A stretch of DNA of 5,567 bases, taken from Tangfeifania sp. (GTDB lineage: Bacteria; Bacteroidota; Bacteroidia; Bacteroidales; Prolixibacteraceae). Positions 1 to 5,567 of the stretch are shown here, piece by piece. The notes under the pieces are model-generated. The model was given only the letters and a program-made list of their open reading frames with translations. It searched no databases and was not told where the DNA came from. The position numbers and the translations under genes are program-made. The number at the start of each line of letters is the position of its first letter. Within the stretch, counting starts at the first letter, position 1. The DNA is taken from positions 1 through 5,567 of the forward strand of contig JAGYMR010000193.1 in assembly GCA_018400515.1 (NCBI GenBank), given 5' to 3'.

Positions 1-2034
1 AGGTTGTCGGTCCACTGTGAGGGGCACTCCCAACCAGCATTTGGCCGGAATTCCGCCCAGGATCGTCCGGTTCCGGGAGGCTCTCCGTATCGCTTCTTCG
101 TCGTTTAAAAGAAGGGTTTTACCCGATTGAATAACTTTTCCTGCGAGGGATTCGGACGCTTTCCATTCAACAAAGTCATCCCCTTCATTCAGAAAGATGA
201 TTTTCCGGAGTTTATCTGTTTCGGCAGTGTACAAGGCCACATAAAAATTGGTCGTATCGATGAGTTTGCCCAGCTCCTGCCGGACAAACTCCAGCAGGTT
301 TTCCAGTTTAGTGGAAATGATGGAGGTTTTAGCTGTTTCATAGATCAGTTTTTTGATCTGTTTTTCCCGTTTTTGCTGGGTTATCTCCACCATGCTGTGA
401 ACAGCCCCTGTGACTTGCCCCTGTTCATTCAAAATGGGATCCACCGTTACCTGATAGTCGCGTCCGCCGATGTTCATTTCAGCGGTTTCTGCCTGTTTTG
501 TCTTTTTCATTTTGAGAAAGGGGCACTCCTCCACTGGATTATCCGTTCCGTGAACATTTTGAAAGCAGGGGTGTCCCTGGAGTTCCTCCTCCTTTTTACC
601 CAGCATCTCCTGAAAGGCCCGGTTGCTTTGGATAATTTGCTGGTTATTGTCCAGCAGGGTGATGCCGGTATGCATCGACCGGAAGGTTTTATACCATTTC
701 TCGGCGGATTGCTTCAGGGCTGATTCGGATCGTTTTTGTTTCGTTACATCCCGGATAATTCCCAAAAGTCCGGAAGCTTCTCCAGTTTCATTCTGCAGGA
801 TCGAAACATTGATGGAGAGATGAATGGGGTGGTCGTCCCAACGGGAAAATTTTGTTTCGATAAGTTTTGTCCGGTTTTTTTGATCTGCGGGAACATTTTC
901 TTTTCCGGGCGTATCTTCCAGCAACTGTTTCATTTTTTTTGCCCCGGCCTCCGGGAATTTTTTCATCAGGCTTTGTCCCAGGAATGACGCCGGCGGTTCT
1001 TCGAAAATTTTTTCAACCGCCTGATTGATGTAGGTGATCCTTCCTTTCAGGTCGGTTACCGTCACCACGTCATTGATCTGGTTGAGGATCATGGAGTGGT
1101 AATGCAACTCCTCTTCCAGCATTTTACGCTGGATTACGATCCCGGCTTGTTTGACAAACGATTCAATGAATTTGTTGTCGGTGATCTCTTCCCGGTGCCG
1201 GGTGATTACATGTACCGCTGAAAGCAGGTTTGCCTCCTTATTGATGCCGATGGTATAGATTTTATGAATGTCCAGCACCTTTTGAATGGCTTTTGCGGCT
1301 ACAGCGGGGAATTCTGTTGAGGCGAACTCCGCCAGTCCCCCTTTGAATTCGTAAAGGTTTCCCGACCTCCAGATTTTCTGGTGCCCGGGTAAAAGCTTGT
1401 ATTTTTTTCCGAGGGGATCGAAACCTGCAATACTTGCAGCCTTATGCAAAAGCCGGTTTTCCACTCCTTCGACGTCCATGAGGCAGGTATCCTTTCCCGC
1501 TTCATCCACCGAAATGATTAGTACGATGGAGCCCGGATACTGTTTCTGGATATTTGAGCAGATATAATTATAAATGGAGGGCAGGTCTTTTAGCTCGAGC
1601 ATTTCACTGGCTGAATGGCTCAGAACTTCAAATTTCCGGTTGTGCTCTTCATATTTTTTGAGGGTTTGATGGCTTTCGGTAGTATCTTTCAGAATGCAGT
1701 GGGTTCTTTTGAAACTGCCGTCCCTGTTTTTTTCAATGGTCCCGTTGATGGAGACATTTCTTTTTTGTCCGTTCTTATGAAGGAGGATCAATTCAGAGGA
1801 GATGATGCCTGTGGATTTAAAAAATGGAAATGCGTTATTGAATTTTTCCCTGGATTCAGTGGTAAGAAAGGCCGCAAAATGTTTTCCCAGAATCGCCTGG
1901 CGGTGGTAGCCGAAGGTCTTCAGCCATGCCCCGTTCACTTCCAGAAAACAGCCATTGCTGTCCAGTGATTGCCAGGGAATGGGAGCCAGCTCAAAGAGTT
2001 TAAAAAAATGTTTATCCTTTTCATTTTGTTTCAT
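1..2034 (-). CDS. Multi-sensor PAS-GAF-PAS-PAS-GAF signalling protein, probable histidine kinase, C-terminus cut by window edge
   Basis: The frame reads from ATG at 2034 down to base 1 without a stop, giving 678 visible residues and an incomplete 3' end. Domains by residue: PAS 1 about 8-120 (FLEVNGAWLKTFGY, PAS-like); GAF 1 about 135-305; PAS 2 about 308-435, starting LNQINDVVTVTDLKGRITYIN and closing with IRDVTKQKR; PAS 3 about 445-555, closing with VEITQQKR; GAF 2 from about 575, with FYVALYTAETDKL and GIPAKCWLGVPL. The helical joins between domains are typical PAS linkers. No transmembrane segment is visible, so it is probably a cytoplasmic sensor. Proteins with this last GAF type usually continue into HisKA and HATPase domains, so histidine kinase is the best guess, but that part is outside the window; a GGDEF or other output is possible. 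Start choice: an in-frame TAA lies upstream, this is the first ATG after it, and AAAAAGGA sits 4 bases before it. PAS 3 carries Cys490, His495 and Cys504, which may have a sensing role. It is divergent from the glycosidase gene. Confidence 0.88.
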   Translation of the reverse strand, partial: MKQNEKDKHFFKLFELAPIPWQSLDSNGCFLEVNGAWLKTFGYHRQAILGKHFAAFLTTESREKFNNAFPFFKSTGIISSELILLHKNGQKRNVSINGTIEKNRDGSFKRTHCILKDTTESHQTLKKYEEHNRKFEVLSHSASEMLELKDLPSIYNYICSNIQKQYPGSIVLIISVDEAGKDTCLMDVEGVENRLLHKAASIAGFDPLGKKYKLLPGHQKIWRSGNLYEFKGGLAEFASTEFPAVAAKAIQKVLDIHKIYTIGINKEANLLSAVHVITRHREEITDNKFIESFVKQAGIVIQRKMLEEELHYHSMILNQINDVVTVTDLKGRITYINQAVEKIFEEPPASFLGQSLMKKFPEAGAKKMKQLLEDTPGKENVPADQKNRTKLIETKFSRWDDHPIHLSINVSILQNETGEASGLLGIIRDVTKQKRSESALKQSAEKWYKTFRSMHTGITLLDNNQQIIQSNRAFQEMLGKKEEELQGHPCFQNVHGTDNPVEECPFLKMKKTKQAETAEMNIGGRDYQVTVDPILNEQGQVTGAVHSMVEITQQKREKQIKKLIYETAKTSIISTKLENLLEFVRQELGKLIDTTNFYVALYTAETDKLRKIIFLNEGDDFVEWKASESLAGKVIQSGKTLLLNDEEAIRRASRNRTILGGIPAKCWLGVPLTVDRQP

Positions 2035-2087
2035 TTTGTCCTTTTTATCTATCTGTATTTTATTGGATTTTTAAAACGTCCTTTATG

Positions 2088-2121
2088 GAAAGATACAGTT
2101 TTAGGGTTATTTCCTGCCAAA
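2088..2121 (-). promoter_or_regulatory. Candidate Bacteroidota-type promoter for the sensor gene
   Basis: Read on the minus strand, TTTG (2121-2118) is followed after 22 bases by TATCTTTC (2095-2088). The second matches the Bacteroidota -7 consensus TAnnTTTG at five of six fixed bases, and the first matches the -33 TTG element. Transcription would begin near 2080, leaving a 5' leader of about 45 bases before the ATG at 2034. AT-rich DNA yields such matches by chance, so this is a tentative call. Confidence 0.3.
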
Positions 2122-2252
2122 AATGAAAAACTAAAGTAGCAAAAAAATGGGAGCACTTCCTGTTCAGTTTCGAAAATTTTTTATGTTTTTGGGAATAGAG
2201 CTACCTGTTTCCCCGGTAAAAGGTTGGAGGAGGGGCAACAGTTTTCGGTTTC

Positions 2253-2260
2253 GGGAGGTG
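2253..2260 (+). promoter_or_regulatory. Strong Shine-Dalgarno (GGGAGGTG) of the leader ORF
   Basis: GGGAGGTG contains a GGAGG core ending 8 bases before the ATG at 2267, an ideal spacing. It is clearly better than the site in front of the glycosidase itself, where AAGGG at 2287-2291 lies only 4 bases from the ATG at 2296. If ribosomes load here they would translate the short ORF and stop on top of the glycosidase start. Confidence 0.45.
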
Positions 2261-2266
2261 AAACAA

Positions 2267-2299
2267 ATGGGCATTCTTTGCGTAAAAAGGGCATTATGA
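2267..2299 (+). CDS. Possible 10-codon leader ORF overlapping the glycosidase start (ATGA)
   Basis: The ORF encodes MGILCVKRAL and ends with TGA at 2297-2299. That stop overlaps the glycosidase ATG at 2296-2298 in the classic ATGA arrangement of translational coupling. It has an ideally spaced GGGAGGTG ribosome-binding site. The peptide has no recognisable function and no run of repeated codons, so amino-acid attenuation is not suggested. I infer a role in delivering ribosomes to the glycosidase start; chance overlap remains possible because the ORF is so short. A frameshifted true N-terminus is less likely, because the glycosidase has a complete signal peptide from its own ATG. Confidence 0.35.
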   Translation: MGILCVKRAL

Positions 2300-4416
2300 A
2301 ACATTTTAACCAACGGATCTTAAAAAGAAACGCCCTCATCCGAACCATTTTTATTCTGATACTTTCAGGAAATTTCATGTTTTTGCTGTCCCGGCCTGCT
2401 TTTTCTGGTTCACCGGGGAATGCCCCGGCAGGGGAGCAAAACCTGTTAACTCCGCTTGAAAAAGCGGGCGGGGGGTATTTGGCAGAAAATGTGCTTACGG
2501 TTCAGCAGGGGCTGCGGGATGTTTTAGCCCTGCCGGGCAACGCAGGTCCGGAAGTGAGTAAAAGGCAACCGATCTCCACCCGGGTTGTTTATTCGGGAAC
2601 AGGGAGCGGCGCAATGGAACCCCGGCTGGATGTTATTCAGCAATGGCAAATACACCGGCCTGTATCTGAAGCCAAACTGCAGGATTCGGCTTATGTGATC
2701 TGCCGGGAGATGGGCATTACCAGTCTGCAAAGTTATGTAGGATGGGCTCAGTTGGAGCCCGAGCAGGGAAAGATTACATACGCCCTTTATGATCCGGTGG
2801 TGGACCAGCTCAGGAAACACGGATTGAAATGGTTGCCCTTTCTGATCACCGGACCTTACATTGCCACACCGGAATGGTTCCGGGAAGAAAAAGGTGTTGA
2901 TGCTGTTTGTCTTGAGCACGGGATTCCCATCCGCATCCAATCGATCTGGAATCCCGAATTAAGGATGGGTGTCCGCCGTTTTTTAGAACTGTTCAAAGCC
3001 CATTATGAACCGGCTGTTATTGAAGCGCTCAACCTGGGAATTTCCGGGAACTGGGGGGAATCCATCTATCCGGCAGGGGGTGGTTTTGACATGCAGGGGG
3101 TGCATACCCATATTGGCTGGTGGTGTGGGGATAAATATGCCCGGACCGACTTCAGGCGGTGGCTGAAAAACAAGTACAATAACGTGGTTGCACTGAATAT
3201 TGCCTGGGAAACAGCGTTTGGGGGGTTTGAGGAAGTGGAACCGTTTTTACCGGAAGATGCACCTTCCCGCCGGGCAGTGACCGATCTTAAAGACTGGTAT
3301 ACCGGTTCCATGACCGATTATGCGGAGTTTTGGGTGAAAACCGCCCGGGAGATGTATCCGGAACTGCCCATCTATCTTTGTACCGGAGGCGACGGGGAAG
3401 CAGCCCTGGGGGCAGATTTCAGTGCGCAGGCTAAAATGTGTGCCAAATACAATGCGGGGCTGCGCATCACCAACATGAGTGATGATATGCTGCAGGGATT
3501 TGCCATCACGCGGATGGTTTCTTCCGCGACCCGCCTTTACGGGGGGTATTACACTTCGGAACCGGGAGGGCAAAACAGTCCCAAAGGAATTGCCGGAAGG
3601 ATCTTTGACATCGTTGCAGGTGGGGGGCGAGGCGCCTATTTTAAAAGTTTGTATTCCGACGCAAAGGGCGCTACGGACTGCGGAGAGGTGTTTCAGAATT
3701 TTGCGGATTATCTGAAACCTTATTCCCCGGAATTGCCTGTTGCCGCGCTCATGCCGAACTCCTCCATGGTCCCGGGAAAAACACCCCTGAGCCGGTTCCT
3801 CGCGCGTTCGGCGCAACTGAGGGATGTACTCAACTTCGAGTTCATCGACGAAAACATGGTTTCCGACGGTTTGCTGGACCGCTTTAAAGCGTTGGTCTTG
3901 TTAAGCGGAAATGTGCTGGAGGCCTCCACGCTCGAAAAACTGGGCTCCTGGGTTGAGAATGGGGGTGTCCTGTTTGTTTCCGGCGATTCATATCCCCTTC
4001 AGTCGGTGGAGGGACTTTCCGTAAATTGGCTGCAGGATCCCCAAACAATCAATATTGATTCTTCACAGGTGGTCCCGGTTCCTCCTTCCGGTCCCGTCGC
4101 ATTTGATGAAATAACGGTTTATTCAGCCACATCCAGGAAAAAGGGGCATGGCTATACGGTTGTCTGGCCCGATGGCTGGGATACTTATATGTACTTTCTG
4201 GGGAGAGCATTGATTTCCGCCGAAGGACCCTGGCAGCAGCTCAGCGAATCCCTGGACGGCCAATACGATAATGTGCTTGTAGCCCGGACCGGGAAAAGAT
4301 CGGTCTATCTGTTGAATAACGGCGATTCCCCGGTTACCGTAAAAATAAATTCCAAAAGCACCGGGATGAAACCCCGGACACTGACATCTTTAAAGATCCG
4401 GCAACAGATGCCTTAG
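2296..4416 (+). CDS. Secreted glycoside hydrolase, clan GH-A-like (GH42/GH14-like), family unassigned
   Basis: The 706-residue product (numbered from ATG 2296) begins with a Sec signal peptide: basic start (MKHFNQRILKRNALIR), hydrophobic core (TIFILILSGNFMFLL), and likely cleavage after PAFS near residue 37. No lipobox cysteine is seen, so it is probably periplasmic or secreted. Residues about 95-470 look like a TIM barrel. The stretch at 147-183 (YVGWAQLEPEQGK, then HGLKWLPFL) is the typical early barrel segment of beta-galactosidase-like enzymes. Glu255 in GNWGESIYP is the candidate acid/base and Glu422 in YYTSEPGG the candidate nucleophile. Residues about 480-570 (KALVLLSGNVL, WVENGGVLFVSG) resemble the glutamine-amidotransferase-like trimerisation domain of GH42 enzymes, followed by a beta-rich tail. 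The substrate is unknown, and the GH14-like GESIYP motif does not prove amylase activity. The frame is also open upstream to TTG 2224, but that would bury the signal peptide behind 24 polar residues. The gene stands alone on its strand here, with no SusC/SusD partner visible. Confidence 0.85.
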   Translation: MKHFNQRILKRNALIRTIFILILSGNFMFLLSRPAFSGSPGNAPAGEQNLLTPLEKAGGGYLAENVLTVQQGLRDVLALPGNAGPEVSKRQPISTRVVYSGTGSGAMEPRLDVIQQWQIHRPVSEAKLQDSAYVICREMGITSLQSYVGWAQLEPEQGKITYALYDPVVDQLRKHGLKWLPFLITGPYIATPEWFREEKGVDAVCLEHGIPIRIQSIWNPELRMGVRRFLELFKAHYEPAVIEALNLGISGNWGESIYPAGGGFDMQGVHTHIGWWCGDKYARTDFRRWLKNKYNNVVALNIAWETAFGGFEEVEPFLPEDAPSRRAVTDLKDWYTGSMTDYAEFWVKTAREMYPELPIYLCTGGDGEAALGADFSAQAKMCAKYNAGLRITNMSDDMLQGFAITRMVSSATRLYGGYYTSEPGGQNSPKGIAGRIFDIVAGGGRGAYFKSLYSDAKGATDCGEVFQNFADYLKPYSPELPVAALMPNSSMVPGKTPLSRFLARSAQLRDVLNFEFIDENMVSDGLLDRFKALVLLSGNVLEASTLEKLGSWVENGGVLFVSGDSYPLQSVEGLSVNWLQDPQTINIDSSQVVPVPPSGPVAFDEITVYSATSRKKGHGYTVVWPDGWDTYMYFLGRALISAEGPWQQLSESLDGQYDNVLVARTGKRSVYLLNNGDSPVTVKINSKSTGMKPRTLTSLKIRQQMP

Positions 4417-4439
4417 GGGCTGATGGGGCCTTTTCTTAG

Positions 4440-4455
4440 CGGAGAACCCGCTCCG
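4440..4455. terminator. Short GC-rich hairpin in convergent spacer
   Basis: CGGAG (4440-4444) pairs with CTCCG (4451-4455) around a 6-base loop. An alternative pairing is AGCGG (4438-4442) with CCGCT (4448-4452). It follows the glycosidase stop by 23 bases, but only a short CGTTT trails it, so it is a weak intrinsic-terminator candidate. It could serve either convergent gene. Confidence 0.25.
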
Positions 4456-4472
4456 TTTCCGGTAAACAGCAG

Positions 4473-4497
4473 ACCCCCTCCGGGGTGGGACATTTTT
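4473..4497 (+). terminator. Candidate terminator after the glycosidase gene
   Basis: ACCCC (4473-4477) pairs with GGGGT (4482-4486) around a CTCC loop. A run of five T follows at 4493-4497, after a 6-base gap. The stem is short and the T-run is not directly adjacent, so efficiency is uncertain. Its place between two convergent stop codons (4416 and 4514) supports a termination role. Confidence 0.35.
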
Positions 4498-4513
4498 AAA
4501 AAGGGGATTGCAT

Positions 4514-5380
4514 TCAGAGTTCAAAATCCACCGGCATGGGATATAAAAAGCGGTTGACGGTGAAAACAGGGATCTTGCAGCGATGGATCAGTTCCGAAAC
4601 GAATTGTCCGATTTGCGTCCCTGACATATTGGATTCCTGGTGTGTCCGGATGATGATCATCCCGGGGTCTTCCTCCCGGATGTAATCAAGAATGACTTCG
4701 TGTTTTTCCCGTCCCTCTGTTTTCAAAATATCCACCGAACATTCAATGCCCCGTTCAGAAAGCATCCTCTTTAAATGTTCAGCGTTCCGCCAGACCAGGC
4801 TCTTGCTGGAGGCAATATTGAGATTGATTGCGGCCACAATTTTGATTTTTGCCTGAAATTTTTTGGCAAAATAGGTGGCCCAGAGAAGTTTCTTCTTGGT
4901 AGCTTTAGAAATATCGACCGGTATAACGATCTTTTTTACCTCATCGACATAGACATTTTTGTTAATGGTCAGGACGGGGCACTCCGAACGGCTGATGATC
5001 TTGTCGCTTTGGTACCGTGTGAGGCTACCCGGATCCCCGGATTTATCAAAAATTATGAATTCATACCCTCCTTTTTTGGCCTGGGAGAGCAGCACTGGCA
5101 ATGGGGAACCCATTTTAATCCGGTAGCTTAAGTGATCCAGTGTCTCTTCGTTTACATAATTACCTACAAATTCATGCAATGCCTTCAGCGCTTCATTTTT
5201 TGCATTGCCTGCCTGTTTCGATTTAAAAATTTTTGAAAAAAGGGATGGCTTGTCAATGATGTTATAAATAAAAATGCGCATTCCAAGGGCTTCCCGGAAA
5301 AAGAGGCTTTGTTTTAATACGCCTTCTCCATTTTCTACCGGCGGAATATAGGCCAGAATATTGTTTGAACGGTACCTCAT
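4514..5380 (-). CDS. Tandem universal stress protein (two UspA domains)
   Basis: The 288-residue product has two consecutive Usp folds and no membrane segment, so it is cytoplasmic. Domain 1 spans about residues 5-142, from NNILAYIPPVENGEG to SECPVLTINK. Domain 2 spans about 149-276, opening with KKIVIPVDISKATKKKLLWA and ending CKIPVFTVNR. The IVIPVDIS opening strand and the C/P-P-V-(L/F)-T-(I/V) closing strand are family hallmarks. The length matches the usual tandem Usp size of about 280-300 residues. The ATP-binding glycine motif (G-2x-G-9x-G-S/T) is degenerate: domain 2 has RTHQESNMSG and domain 1 has FDKSGDPGSL at that place. It may therefore be a non-ATP-binding member acting through protein contacts. 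The ATG at 5380 is preceded directly by an in-frame TGA, so it is the first possible start. A GGA lies 14 bases upstream, too far to be a good ribosome-binding site. It may be co-transcribed with the hydrolase gene 87 bases upstream. Confidence 0.9.
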   Translation of the reverse strand: MRYRSNNILAYIPPVENGEGVLKQSLFFREALGMRIFIYNIIDKPSLFSKIFKSKQAGNAKNEALKALHEFVGNYVNEETLDHLSYRIKMGSPLPVLLSQAKKGGYEFIIFDKSGDPGSLTRYQSDKIISRSECPVLTINKNVYVDEVKKIVIPVDISKATKKKLLWATYFAKKFQAKIKIVAAINLNIASSKSLVWRNAEHLKRMLSERGIECSVDILKTEGREKHEVILDYIREEDPGMIIIRTHQESNMSGTQIGQFVSELIHRCKIPVFTVNRFLYPMPVDFEL

Positions 5381-5467
5381 TCAGAAAAAAATTTTCCTTT
5401 CTTTTTTTGCAATATACGAAAATAATAAAAAGGTGGTTTAAAATCTCTTTGAATTACATGGAATTTT
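5381..5467. other. AT-rich spacer between hydrolase tail and stress-protein gene
   Basis: This 87-base region separates two minus-strand genes. On the minus strand TATATTGC (5416-5409) resembles a Bacteroidota -7 element with one base missing, but no clear -33 TTG lies at the right distance. GAATT/AATTC arms at 5461-5465 and 5470-5474 around TTTT form a weak AT-only hairpin across the hydrolase stop codon. I see no convincing terminator, so read-through from the hydrolase is possible. Confidence 0.4.
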
Positions 5468-5567
5468 TTAATTCAAAAGCCTTTTTCTGACCCCGAAAGC
5501 CCGGGCAGGATTTTCTTCCAGGAGCTGATCCATTTCGCGGGGAGAAAAACCTGCTTCACGGAGGGCA
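5468..5567 (-). CDS. C-terminal end of a probable TIM-barrel metal-dependent hydrolase (partial)
   Basis: Only the last 32 codons are inside the window, entering at the right edge and ending in TAA at 5470-5468. The tail has the pattern LREAGFSPREMDQLL followed by ENPARAFGV. This is the common C-terminal signature of amidohydrolase-superfamily enzymes such as phosphotriesterase-like proteins: a helix, a G(F/V)S turn, an acidic helix, then the ENPAR(A/L) helix. All metal ligands would lie outside the window, so substrate and exact family cannot be given. It lies upstream of the stress-protein gene on the same strand. Coding is supported by the family-like pattern and by a clean stop just before AT-rich spacer; with only 32 codons the functional name is tentative. 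Confidence 0.65.
   Translation of the reverse strand, partial: ALREAGFSPREMDQLLEENPARAFGVRKRLLN

Larger units (their letters stand above)
2035..2295. other. Divergent AT-rich intergenic region between sensor and glycosidase genes
   Basis: This 261-base spacer separates the two divergent genes and must hold both promoters. The sensor-proximal half is AT-rich with runs of A and T. The half next to the glycosidase becomes purine-rich, with GGAGGAGGGG at 2226-2235 and GGGAGGTG at 2253-2260. I see no tRNA, no convincing rho-independent terminator and no long inverted repeat. The only coding possibility I can support is the 10-codon ORF at 2267-2299. A TTG at 2224 would extend the glycosidase frame upstream, but the extension looks non-coding. 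Confidence 0.7.

Noticed and set aside
127..723. 198-codon plus-strand open frame
   Set aside because: It is antisense to the sensor gene, whose protein has clear PAS and GAF patterns. The plus-strand product is rich in Phe and Leu with no recognisable domain, typical of a shadow.
1615..1968. 117-codon plus-strand open frame
   Set aside because: It lies opposite the first PAS domain of the sensor and has no domain signature of its own.
2115..2151. Imperfect direct repeat (TGCCAAAAATG and GCAAAAAAATGG)
   Set aside because: It is short, made mostly of A runs, present only twice and without symmetry that would suggest an operator.
2182..2189. TATGTTTT as a -7 promoter element for the glycosidase
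   Set aside because: It matches five of six fixed consensus bases, but no TTG element lies at the expected distance upstream, so it cannot be separated from AT-rich background.
2224..2295. Upstream extension of the glycosidase from TTG at 2224
   Set aside because: The extra 24 residues are polar and would precede a complete signal peptide; the region also holds the purine-rich ribosome-binding site of the leader ORF.
3247..3816. 189-codon minus-strand open frame within the glycosidase gene
   Set aside because: It is antisense to a well-supported catalytic domain, and its product is low-complexity basic sequence without a family pattern.
4775..5131. 118-codon plus-strand open frame
   Set aside because: It is antisense to the tandem Usp gene, which has clear fold signatures on the other strand.

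Overview
This window most likely comes from a member of the Bacteroidota. The clues are indirect. The spacers are strongly AT-rich, one upstream region has a TTTG / TAnnTTTG-like promoter pair, most ribosome-binding sites are weak, the stress protein is a tandem Usp of a type common in that phylum, and the sensor carries many PAS and GAF domains. No rRNA, tRNA or marker gene is present, so the placement is an inference.

Layout, left to right. (1) Positions 1-2034, minus strand: a large multi-domain sensor protein (PAS-GAF-PAS-PAS-GAF). It is open for 678 codons and cut by the left edge before its output domain, which is probably a histidine kinase. Because no stop codon lies in the window, it is easy to miss and only antisense shadows remain. 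(2) Positions 2035-2295: an AT-rich divergent spacer with a candidate promoter for the sensor. It also holds a well-positioned Shine-Dalgarno followed by a 10-codon ORF that overlaps the next gene as ATGA. (3) Positions 2296-4416, plus strand: a secreted glycoside hydrolase of about 706 residues. It has a clan GH-A-like TIM barrel, a beta-galactosidase trimerisation-like domain and a C-terminal beta-rich tail. It is reminiscent of GH42 and GH14 but I cannot assign it to a family. (4) Positions 4417-4513: a short convergent spacer with two small GC-rich hairpins. (5) Positions 4514-5380, minus strand: a tandem universal stress protein whose nucleotide-binding motif looks degenerate. (6) Positions 5468-5567, minus strand: the last 32 codons of another gene, resembling the C-terminus of a TIM-barrel metal-dependent hydrolase.

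The genes do not form one operon. The sensor and the glycosidase are divergent, and the glycosidase and the stress protein are convergent. The stress protein and the hydrolase tail share a strand with an 87-bp gap and could be co-transcribed. A link between the cytoplasmic sensor and the divergently transcribed secreted glycosidase is possible but not shown by the sequence. I found no CRISPR array, transposon, tRNA or phage feature. The least ordinary items are the unassigned glycosidase, its coupled mini-ORF, and the Cys/His-bearing third PAS domain of the sensor.
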